Shown here one piece after another: positions 55,790 through 64,000 of a DNA stretch of 64,000 bases (its first letter is position 1; every line of letters begins with the position of its first letter). Made by a program: the position numbers and the translations under genes. Below the pieces are notes generated by a model. The model saw only the letters and a program-made list of their open reading frames with translations, was not told the DNA's origin and did not search any database. This stretch comes from Tetracentron sinense (Eukaryota > Streptophyta > Magnoliopsida > Trochodendrales > Trochodendraceae): contig CM026554.1 of assembly GCA_015143295.1 (NCBI GenBank), positions 53,132,627 to 53,196,626 of the forward strand, given 5' to 3'.

Positions 55790-57060
55790 AAAAGAGGCTG
55801 CACAGGTTGAAATATTAATTGTTCAATATAAATGGTACATATATATTTCTATGCACAATAATAATTCTGACTATGTGTACGGTATACCTATTAACATATA
55901 TCATCTTTTGATTTATTTAATTTTTGTTGTCGATTTATTTAATTAGAAAATAGGATATCCTACACGTATATTTAATTAAATATATCTATCTAAAAAAAAA
56001 TAACACTATGATATATATTTAATAAAATATATCTTTCTAAAAAAAAAACACAATGACATATATATTAAATAAAATATATCCTTAAAAGAGATAAACTAAA
56101 CTAAATATTTAATTAAATGTATCCTTAAAAATACTAAGATATATATTTAATAATACTAGTAAAGGTACACGTGTTAATATTTTTTCCATATATAAAATGA
56201 ATATTATTATTTTATTATTAAAAGAATAATAAATATTTATAATAAAATAATATATATTATTATTTTATTATTATACTTTATAATTTTGTAACTTTGATTA
56301 GATATTTAGATGAGACTAAAATAATATCACCTTATATTTACTCATGCTCTAATATTTAAGAATTGTTTAACTAATGCAGAAATTCTAAAAATCTTTTAAA
56401 GAGTCATTTATCTCAAGTACTAGGCCAAAACGTAATGGTGAATAGCAGTGTTATTATTTGATTTAAAATTTTATGAATTAAACTTTTAACGCTTTCAAAT
56501 AAGTAGGAGTGTAGAACGCATTAAAAGGTAGAGATCAATTAATGTTGAGTTGAGCCTACTAAAGTAATATATATTAAATTAAAAAAATAAAATTATAAAT
56601 TTTTATTTTAATGAAACTTATGTAATAGAATCCTTCTAAGTTCTAACTTCTAAGTCTAATATAAAACTCTTCATCATATTGTTAAAAACATTACAATTTA
56701 AATATAAAGTTTTTATTTAATAAAGTAAAGTAAAAGATATTTACGTCCAATTAAAGTGTAATAAATTTTAATTTATGAAATATTATTTTATACAATTTCG
56801 TTAAATATTATTAGTGTGTAAATTTTAATGTAAGGGAGGAGTCTCTCTAAAAACAAAATTATTTATAAATAAGTATATTAATGTAACTATGTAAGGGAGG
56901 AGTCTCTTTCTTAAAAAAAAAAATTATAAATAAGTATATTATAGTTATTGTTGAATAAATAAGGCACTGTTTCGTAAAAACCCAATCTCTTAAGTTTAAA
57001 TCCCTAAATCTACAAAATCATTCAAATCATTCGTAACATTACTAATCAACAGAGAACTCA
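55790..57060. other. AT-rich 5' region of the hAT element
   Basis: Very AT-rich with duplicated GTAAGGGAGGAGTCTCT segments (about 56832 and 56891). An ACTAGTAAAGGTACACGTG stretch at about 56155 could be the end of another small insertion. No gene. Confidence 0.4.
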
Positions 57061-57880
57061 GTGAGAAGAGAAAAGGGGAAGACGGAGAGACTAACAGCGA
57101 TGGCGATGGAACTCGACGACGGAGACGGCGACGACGATGGAGCTCTACGACGGCGACGACGGCGAGGAGGTCCTCTGCGTTGCGGCTCTGCTACGGGTAT
57201 GTACCCTCGCCAAATTCCTTTTTTTTCCCCTTCTTTCCTCCTTCTTACTCGTAGATCTTTCTCATGGATTTTCTTGAGGGGTTTTAGTGTTTTACCATTG
57301 TTTAAATAATGGAGTTCTTCATGCCTTCACAGTTCACACTCACGGGTATTGTCAGTAGTGAGTGATGACTGACTGACTGGTGAGAGACTGAGAGTCTCAT
57401 CAACTCTGAAAGCCTGAAAACCTAAAGTGCCACATATGGTGATATTCCCTTCTCTCAAGCTTTTTCTTTCACGCCTCACAGTCGTCACGAGATCCCTGTT
57501 CTCCCTTTTTTTTTTTTTTTAAATTACAATTTCACATGATATATGCGATATATCGCGAGATATATCCCATATATCGTTAGATACTAAACGAAAAATAGGG
57601 AAAAAAAAATCAAAACAGTGAGTTGAAATTTCGTAAATCTAGCTTGAAATTTTCGAAATATTGTAAAAAAATTAATTTTTGGTTCAGATGTCTCGGGACC
57701 CTCCGAGATCGAGATATCTCGTCGAAATATACGAAATTTCGACAAGATTTTGAACCTGGAAGTAGCTATGAATCTACTTATTAATAAGTACCTTTTTTTT
57801 TTGGATTCTAAACACTTTTACTTTTTACTTATATTTTTTTTTACCAAACAAACTTATTTACCAATAAGTACTTATTGATC

Positions 57881-58066
57881 TTTTTTTTTTGAGTGCAGTT
57901 TATACGGTTAGGCCGCAACCCCAGTTAGAGTGTTAGTATCTGCTCAAGTTAGTGGTACGGGTAGAGAGTAAACCGACTCTCACCCTCGCGGGAATGGATC
58001 CCGGAACCACTTCCTTACGGAAGGGGTACACTTACTATTGGGACAAAGCCCTGATGTGTACTTACC
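57881..58066 (-). mobile_element. tRNA-type SINE
   Basis: On the minus strand a 186-bp insert begins GGTAAGTACACATCAGGGC. It has a B-box-like GGTTCCGGGATCC, continues through CTAACTGGGGTTGCGGCC and ends in a 10-base A tract. It is flanked by a perfect 7-bp duplication ATTGATC (57874-57880, 58067-58073). The empty site is preserved in unit A at about 32927-32940. The tRNA-like head and A tail indicate a SINE; it recalls plant Au-type SINEs, not verified. Confidence 0.75.
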
Positions 58067-58374
58067 ATTGATCAATAAGTGCTTACTAGTAGTTTTGCCA
58101 AACGCCACCTAATGGAAAAAAAAAGTCTTAATATGAGCCCGAACAGGCTTTACGAGCTAAGCTCCCCTTTTCTACAAATTAAGTTGATGGCAGTCTTGTA
58201 ATTATGAGAATACAAAACAACTACAGTTTTCTCATAATTACAGAACTACCACCAAACATTGGGGAGCTCCCTTCACCTCAGATTTAAACAAAAAATAAAA
58301 CCCCAAAAACTAACAAAATCGATTATTGTCAACAAAAACTTTTTATCCCCTCATTGTTTCCTCCTCTCATCAAT

Positions 58375-59280
58375 AGGCGGAAGAGGGAGGGGGGGGGGGG
58401 GGGGAAGCGGAGAGGGGCCATGCCCCCCCTCCCCCCAAGATTTTCAAAATTTTATTATAATGTGGGTATAAAAAAAATTGTAAACTTTTTTTTATGTATA
58501 ATATAAGAAAACTAATCACCTCCTCGGTCGGTGACGTGAGGAGGGGGCGTCTCGGCTGCCATTTTCTTGCCACGTGTCCCCTTCGACCCCATTTAACTGT
58601 GGTTAAGATTCATCCATCCTTAGGGTTCACCCATCTATCCTTGGTTTTTAGAAAAATAATATAAATTAACTAAAGGGTTAAAAAAAAAAAACTAACCTGA
58701 GTTAATTAATGGGAGTTGAAGGGTCAACTATGTGAGAGTGAGGAGGAATAGTCCCCTCATCCGCCGACGAGGGGACTTTGCTCATAGTATAAAGGGATTA
58801 AGTCTTTACACGTGTATCACTTTTAACCCTAATTAAGATTTATTGAATTAGAAGTTAATTGTTTTTAAAGTAAAAACCAAGGATAGATGTATAAACCTTA
58901 GGAATGAGTGAATCATAACCACAACCACAGTGAATGGGTGTTAAAAGGGACATGTGTCAAACAGGGAGGCGCACCCGTTCAACTAAATGCGGAACCTGTG
59001 TGTGAAAAATCAATATCTATAATATAAAAATATAGTTAATTTAATAGTAGTGATTATCCCACCCCACATTTGATGACTACATAATCAAATGACTTCCCAT
59101 TTCATTCTTTTTAATTGTGGTTAAGCTTAACCAATTTAAAGTTATTATTTTCTAAAAAATAAGGCTAAATGGATGAACTATACAAGTGAGTGAATCTCAA
59201 CCACAGCTAGTGGGAAGTAAAAAGGTGAAGATTGGCATTTCATTACATAGTGGAAATATGCCATAAGTTAAGCATTTTCT
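58375..59280. repeat. Hairpin-rich repeat block, unit B copy
   Basis: Counterpart of 33240-34150. Here the homopolymer is G on the plus strand (about 58387-58404), followed by a separate C tract. The second hairpin keeps a 9-bp stem (AGTCCCCTC ... GAGGGGACT at about 58750-58777); the first has lost part of its pairing. Non-coding. Confidence 0.5.
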
Positions 59281-59284
59281 TTAT

Positions 59285-59656
59285 GGGTGCTTTTGGATTT
59301 ATGGAATTGAGGAACAAAATTGTCAATTCCATCACACAATTTTCATTTTCATCATCTGGGACACATTAATAATAGGCTGAAATTAGAATTTTCTAATTCC
59401 ATAGAGAATTCAAACAGTGATTTTAAAGGCAAATTTATGAGATTCAATTCCATAGTAAAATGGTTTTATTTGACAATTCCACACTGTTTTGGAATTTAAA
59501 AACAAAAGAGAAGTCCGATGTTTCATTTCTCCAGGAATTTAATAGTGCATCCAAAAGATAGAATTCTGAATTTCGTGGAATTTAATTCAGTGGGTTTAAA
59601 TTCGATGGAATTCAATTATTTGGCTCAATTCCAATTCCATAAATCCAAACACACCC
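59285..59656. mobile_element. MITE (GGGTGTGTTTGGATTTATGG ends)
   Basis: A 372-bp element whose first 25 bases and the complement of its last 25 match at 23 positions. The interior is rich in GGAATT motifs. Unit A lacks it at about 34100, so it came after the duplication. The flanks could give a TA or TTA duplication; ends like these are usual for Tourist-type elements. Confidence 0.75.
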
Positions 59657-59833
59657 TAATTTTACGTATATAATGACTTTATCAAAAGGGAAAATTTTAT
59701 GACTGCAATGGACTCAAGACAAAAAAAAAAAAAATCTCGGGTTAGGCACCGAAACCCAAGGCCCCATACACCCATTCTCCTTAATTTTTGTGATATATAT
59801 AAGGAAAAATTCCTGACTCCTCCCTTGCTTAAA

Positions 59834-60288
59834 TCAACGTCTGTGAACGACATCTGGTCCATCATTTCTCATGGGCGGCGGTGGAGCAGGCCTTCTTGAT
59901 ATTGCTAGGCTCTGAAATGGTACCAATTTTTCCCCATAAATCACTTGACTTTCACATCCAAAACTACCTTTGTTGCCTGGAGCCGCCTTCCTTGAGCTGC
60001 CCTGACAGCCGGAAAACCACCATAAACCCTTCTCGTCACCTTTCAAGCAAAAAACATATTATAAGAAGTAAGAAATGATCTACAAATAGAAATGAGTATA
60101 TGAAGGAGCTCTATTACAAAGTATACATGCAGTTATGTTTGTGTGTGTGGAATGGTCAAATATTGTACAAATGTGCCAGCTCTTGAGTGGACCATATCCA
60201 TAACAACGGATGGACTGGTGACCTAGCTAACAGTTGTTGATTGATCCATCATATGGTCAGGATTAACCCCACAGTACGGTGTGTGGGC

Positions 60289-60320
<32 letters not shown>

Positions 60321-60544
60321 GATAAGCTTTGGTTAGGCAGACCCCAACCAGATGCAATACCAAAAAGAGCGAATTACATTCTAGGCTATAGGTGCTGCAC
60401 CATTAGTGGGTATTGGGTAATCTAGGAAACAATTAAAAATAGAAGAATACCAGGAGGAAGCAAAGAAGAAGTGGCCGGCAAACCACCTAGAAGAAGCAAT
60501 ATAGACAGTGTTGCAGCGACAATCTTTGCCCGAAAACCATCCAT
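59834..60544 (-). CDS. Putative secreted small protein P4 (four-member tandem family)
   Basis: Exons 60544-60451 (94 nt) and 60039-59834 (206 nt), phase-1 intron, 99 residues. Signal peptide AKIVAATLSILLLLGGLPA, then GLWWFSGCQGSSRKAAPG, GSFGCESQV and the tail AISRRPAPPPPMRNDG ending VVHRR. It has two mature cysteines like P2 and P3. It is closest to P3 in sequence and flanks, but its intron (411 bp) and leader lack the two LTR-type insertions, so it shows the ancestral layout of P3. A TATA-like TATTTAAA lies about 70 bp upstream. Product function unknown. Confidence 0.7.
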
Positions 60545-60614
60545 TTCGACGTGTAGGAAAGTCTTTCAGTCGGTTCACTTGGTAATGAGGAGTATTTCTG
60601 TCATACAAATGAAG

Positions 60615-60622
60615 TTTAAATA
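60615..60622 (-). promoter_or_regulatory. TATA-like box of P4
   Basis: TATTTAAA on the minus strand, in a context conserved with P1 and P3. Confidence 0.45.
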
Positions 60623-60803
60623 GACGACTCTAACGAAGTCGGGGAATATGTATTGAATTAATCTAGGGATACTCCCTATGTGTATTCCCATATAAACTTC
60701 AAAATCCTAATTGTTTATCTAAATTATCAAATGGTTAGGATTAGAGTTGATGTAACATTAGAAAAGACAAACCTTAGTGGTTGGTTATAAACAATTATGA
60801 TTA

Positions 60804-60976
60804 TGAGCTCGGATGGGCAACAGCGCTTGGTGTTGCGCTGTTGCCACCTTTGTATGAAAAATTGAAAGCCCCACCCCACTCACCGTTGATGTGGGGGCTA
60901 CCCTTTATTACATGCTAGAACAATTTTTCATACAAAGGGGGCAACAGTGCAACAGCAAGTTACCCATCCGAACTCG
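60804..60976. mobile_element. MITE in the upstream region of P4
   Basis: The left end has CTCGGATGGGCAACAG and the right end the complement of CGAGTTCGGATGGGTAAC. Pairing extends inward through a TTTGTATGAAAAATTG block on both arms, so the element can fold back over about 55 bp. The unit A flank at about 48770 lacks it. Confidence 0.75.
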
Positions 60977-61189
60977 TTTATTTGTTTCCGAGCTTCGTGC
61001 CGTGTAGCTGTGTTGCTGTCGTGGCTGCCCTTGGTAGGTCCGTTGATTCGCCTTGTGGTAGTCTCTTGTTCTCTTTCCTCCTCTCTCTAGTCTCTCCTTC
61101 TTTTTTTGTTCATTTTTCCTTTTATTTTTAATAAAACTAGTCCGGTCCACCCTAACCCCAGCTTTCTTCATTCAAACAAAAAAAAAAAA

Positions 61190-62330
61190 CTAGCTTTCAC
61201 ATCTTAGTTTCCGGAGGGAAGTTGGTCATTATTCTTGCCGTGTCTTTTATATGGAAATCAGAGGGCAGGGAAGGGAGAATGTATCATCCAACTTGAATCC
61301 ATTGCTAGAGGGATTTTACTGCAGAAGGTTTATTAGTCATGTCACCTCAGCTCTTAGGTTAAATTTTCTCAAACCTAAACTAGGCCCTTGGTTTGGTTGC
61401 CGAGAAAATAAGTGAAAAAAGAGAAAATGAAAGAAATTTAGATGAAACACAGCTAAAAATTATATTAAAAATCTGAACTTTTCTTTTCTTTTTCCATGTT
61501 TTTACCTATTTTCACCTATCTTTCTTGCAATGTATTCAAGTTCTGTATCATTATTATGGCTTGACTTTGACTTCGTAATAAGAGGAAACAACAGGTACCA
61601 GCACTTAGCACTTTCATGTGTGGGAAAGCAGTACTAAAGAGATGGAAAGTTTTTCAACAAAAAAAATCGAGAAAGTGATACTGGAACGATTTTTCTTTGG
61701 GTACTGGTAGTTCCACCAACTGTCTCATTAATCCTAATTGGTCAACATTGAGGAAAATCATTAGGTTGATATGAAGAAATCCAGAGTCCATAGGAAAGAG
61801 GAAAGATGTAACAGGGAGGTGTCACATACCCTTACCTTGAACATAGCAATCGAGACCTCGGTTTGCGTGCCTACGTCTCGGGTACGTGGCACCTCACCAG
61901 CAACAAATGGAGAGGATCCCAAATTAAGAGAAAAATGGAACTTATACCGCCGATAGGTCAGAGATTGTGATAAATAAAAACGAGTGCGAGCCTTACTCTT
62001 AGTCAACTCAAGCTCTCAGCGTTTACCAACCGCTTAATCATTCTATTTTGTATTGGTTAAAGCATTTTCTCTTACCAATAATGGACATGTGCATTCCTCA
62101 TGTGGTTGGTAGAGGTTCAGAGTATGCCTAATATTCCTCTTGTGATAAATTGTAAAAGAAAGGAGGCGAATCAACTCAAGAAAATTCCAGGTCTATAAAA
62201 TCAGTCTCCGTTCAACCATAATGGTACAGGGCTTATTCTTTTGTTTCCGAAATTTCCTGAGATTACCGGTCAGAAGCTGAATAATTTCACTAATAAAAAT
62301 AAGATAAATGTGATGCACGTGTTTATTTTA
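61190..62330. other. Upstream flank of P4, no gene seen
   Basis: Aligns by eye with 49140-49760 (unit A) and, further on, with the P1 flank at about 25250-25480 (shared segments such as GAGATTGTGATAA and GGCAAATCAACTCAAG versions). No domain-bearing frame. Confidence 0.5.
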
Positions 62331-62639
62331 TTTTATTTATTTTAGATCATCAAGATAAAAGAATATTATTCATCTGAAATAGAAGCTATAGGAAAAGAAC
62401 TTCAAGATTCATAAGGAGAATCTGAACTAGCCTAACAGAAAGACAAAAGACCTATGCTTTGAATGAGAGCTTCTTGCGCAGCCTCATGGGCTTCAAAATT
62501 AAGAACACGGGGAGTAAAAGAGAACATCACCCGTATGCTTTGAAATGTGATGCACATGTATGGATTTTTTTTCCAAATAATTTTCTCGTATTTCAAAAGT
62601 CCTTTGGATTAATCAAAATAATTTTTCTATGCTTTCACA

Positions 62640-62740
62640 TGTACATGTGTGAAGCCCATAAACATGTGAACCTTAACCATTATTAGACGAAATTGTACCC
62701 ACAGGTGTGAAGCCCATAAACATATGAACCTTAACAAAGT
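62640..62740. repeat. Short tandem duplication, about 62 bp
   Basis: GTGTGAAGCCCATAAACATG and the following GAACCTTAAC occur twice. Confidence 0.75.
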
Positions 62741-62749
62741 CAGTCATAG

Positions 62750-63160
62750 GGTGCACCTACCGCTTGTGTAGATCCACTCTACACCACCATCATATTGGTA
62801 GAGGTATACCAACCCTGGTACACCCTTATCACACCCTAACTAGTTTGATATGAGTGTATCAATTTTGGTGCACCCACCCAACACCCAAGCCAAATTAAAA
62901 AAAGGCGGGTGGATCAATTTTGATATACAAGCTCCATACGAATTATAGGGGCATGGTGTATCGAATCACACCCCTCGTTCTCTCTCTCTCACATGTAATC
63001 TCTCTACATGGGAGTGTATCAAGCTTGATACGCCCACCCAACTCCCACACTATCTCTCATCTCTCCACACCCACTTGCATTCTCTCTCTATATGGGTGGT
63101 GTATCAAGCATGATACACCCATCCCACACTCTCTCTCATCTCACCCCCCCTACTTCCACT
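62750..63160. repeat. Degenerate array of palindromic GTGTATCAAGC-TGATAC units
   Basis: Repeated short units (GTGTATCAATTTTGGTGCAC, GTGTATCAAGCTTGATACGC, GTGTATCAAGCATGATACAC) are separated by CACCCAACTCCCAC-type spacers and CTCTCTCTC stretches. Spacing is irregular. Confidence 0.6.
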
Positions 63161-63210
63161 CTCTTTCTAAGTCATTTCTATTTTCTATATACAACCACCC
63201 ATACCTAGGA

Positions 63211-63358
63211 AGCAAATCGTTCAGTGTTCTTATTCTTCCTGTGGCCTTGAGTGTTAGAAGGTTAGGATCTTTTGTCTTATACGAATTTAACAGTTGTAAC
63301 CAATTCTACAAGAAATCTTGACCTTCCAACACTCAGGCCATATACAGGGAAGGCCACA
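63211..63358. mobile_element. Fold-back element, copy 1
   Basis: Begins TCAGTGTTCTTATTCTTCC and ends with GGCCACAAAAAAGAACACAG. Inside, GAGTGTTAGAAGGTTAGGAT pairs with TCTTGACCTTCCAACACTC. No coding capacity. Confidence 0.7.
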
Positions 63359-63504
63359 AAAAAGAACACAGATGATTTGGTTCCCCGTACCTATGTCTCC
63401 CACTCTATCTCCCCAAAATTCCCTAGCATTTCCCTTCTTTCTCTGTATTGAGTTTGCAGCAAGAGAGTTGTCTCTTCCTTGTTCTCTTCCTTGAATGACG
63501 AAAC

Positions 63505-63656
63505 CACATCATCTTTGTTCTTTCCTGATACTTGCCAATGGCTTAAGTGTTGGAAGGTCAGGATTTCTTCTACAACTGGTTACAATTGTTAAATTCGTAC
63601 AATACAAGAGATCAAGATCTTTAAACACTCAAGGCCACAGGAAAGAACACAGGCGA
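63505..63656. mobile_element. Fold-back element, copy 2 (inverted to copy 1)
   Basis: Contains AAGTGTTGGAAGGTCAGGAT, GGTTACAATTGTTAAATTCG and a right end GGCCACAGGAAAGAACACAG. The central loop is the complement of the one in copy 1, so the two copies lie in opposite orientation 150 bp apart. Confidence 0.7.
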
Positions 63657-63659
63657 TTT

Positions 63660-64000
63660 GCTGCCCCCTATGACTATCCCTTACCAACCCCACTCACACC
63701 TAGCCACCTTTCTTACTCACCCTCTCTTTCCCTCGCCTACTCTCTTCTCACCACTTGTCCCTAACCCTCATCTCTCTCACGTTTTCTCACCTTCTCTCTC
63801 TCACAATCCGTATTGAAGAGGTGTTCACAAAGAACACCTCTCTTTCTCTCATCTCTCCATGTGCCCCTCGACTCCCATCTTGATTCCCTTTCTTCCCTTT
63901 AAAACCCAAAGGCCAAAATAGCTATATGGTGTTGTCATGGTCGTGCAGGCCTTGAGTCTCTTCATCTCAGCTCCCCCAAAAGGGAGTCGCGCAGGCCAGC
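63660..64000. other. Right edge, CT-rich, no gene seen
   Basis: Strong CT bias with CTCTCTCTC runs and no recognised coding frame. Confidence 0.4.

Larger units (their letters stand above)
51448..57758 (-). mobile_element. hAT transposon, about 6.3 kb, decayed
   Basis: The left end is CAAGGTTCGAAATTTCG and the right end is the complement of CAGGTTCAAAATC. The flanking 8-mers GAAGTAAG and GAAGTAGC match at six of eight positions. TATATCGCGAGATATATC-type subterminal motifs lie near 51500 and 57540-57600. A transposase region lies on the minus strand at 52317-55785. A GC-rich stretch at 57090-57200 may be the first, non-coding exon. The element sits in a Tourist-like MITE; unit A preserves the empty site near 32815. 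Confidence 0.8.
51358..58109. mobile_element. Tourist-like MITE, unit B copy, split by hAT and SINE
   Basis: The left end GAGGGCGTTTGGTAACACTA follows TAA at 51355. The right end CAAACGCCACC precedes TAA at 58110. Removing the hAT (51448-57758) and the SINE (57881-58066) would leave about 240 bp, matching the intact MITE at 32721-32957. Confidence 0.8.

Noticed and set aside
57061-57309. 82-codon plus-strand frame with Arg-rich start
   Set aside because: Lies inside the hAT element where a leader exon is expected; the frame is a GAC-repeat artefact.
62920-63321. 133-codon plus-strand frame rich in Ser/His/Leu
   Set aside because: Translation of CT-rich and palindromic repeats; no signal of a gene.

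Overview
This 64 kb window is nuclear DNA of a flowering plant. It holds a long-intron plant gene, plant families of LTR elements, hAT, CACTA, Tourist-like, Helitron, L1 and SINE elements, and plant-type splice sites. Species cannot be read from it. The large introns and dense, nested transposons fit a medium to large genome. All coordinates and splice sites were read by eye. Homologies rest on recognised motifs, not on searches.

Layout. (1) 511-16913, minus strand: one complete host gene for an RBM26/27-like RNA-binding protein (PWI-like N-terminus, CCCH finger, two RRMs). It resembles Arabidopsis C3H41, and its introns are filled with repeats, including an L1 inserted into another L1 of opposite orientation. 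(2) 17.1-23.3 kb: intergenic repeats, with an LTR-like block carrying a hAT MITE, a small Helitron and a defective CACTA element. (3) 21.8-62.3 kb: a tandem array of four related two-exon genes, all on the minus strand, each encoding a putative small secreted protein of 90-107 residues (here P1 to P4). P1 and P2 sit in related but diverged blocks. P3 and P4 sit in two closely similar units of the order L1 fragment, Tourist-like MITE, hairpin repeat, peptide gene, promoter flank. (4) 62.4-64.0 kb: tandem and fold-back repeats with no gene.

The array was later invaded. P3 has a young, almost whole 10.9 kb Ty3/gypsy Tat-type retroelement (34999-45915) in its only intron, and a 2.2 kb solo-LTR-like element between its TATA-like box and its start codon. 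In the second unit, the MITE copy was hit by a 6.3 kb hAT transposon and by a SINE. The first unit preserves the empty sites, so the order of events can be read. The Ty3 element carries gag-pro and pol on the minus strand and an additional open region on the plus strand with its own TATA-like box.

The best candidate for something undescribed is the four-member peptide family. It has a conserved signal peptide, a phase-1 intron after a 94-nt first exon, a Trp-rich core with a cysteine pair, and a variable Arg-Arg-Pro-rich tail. I do not recognise it as a named plant peptide family.
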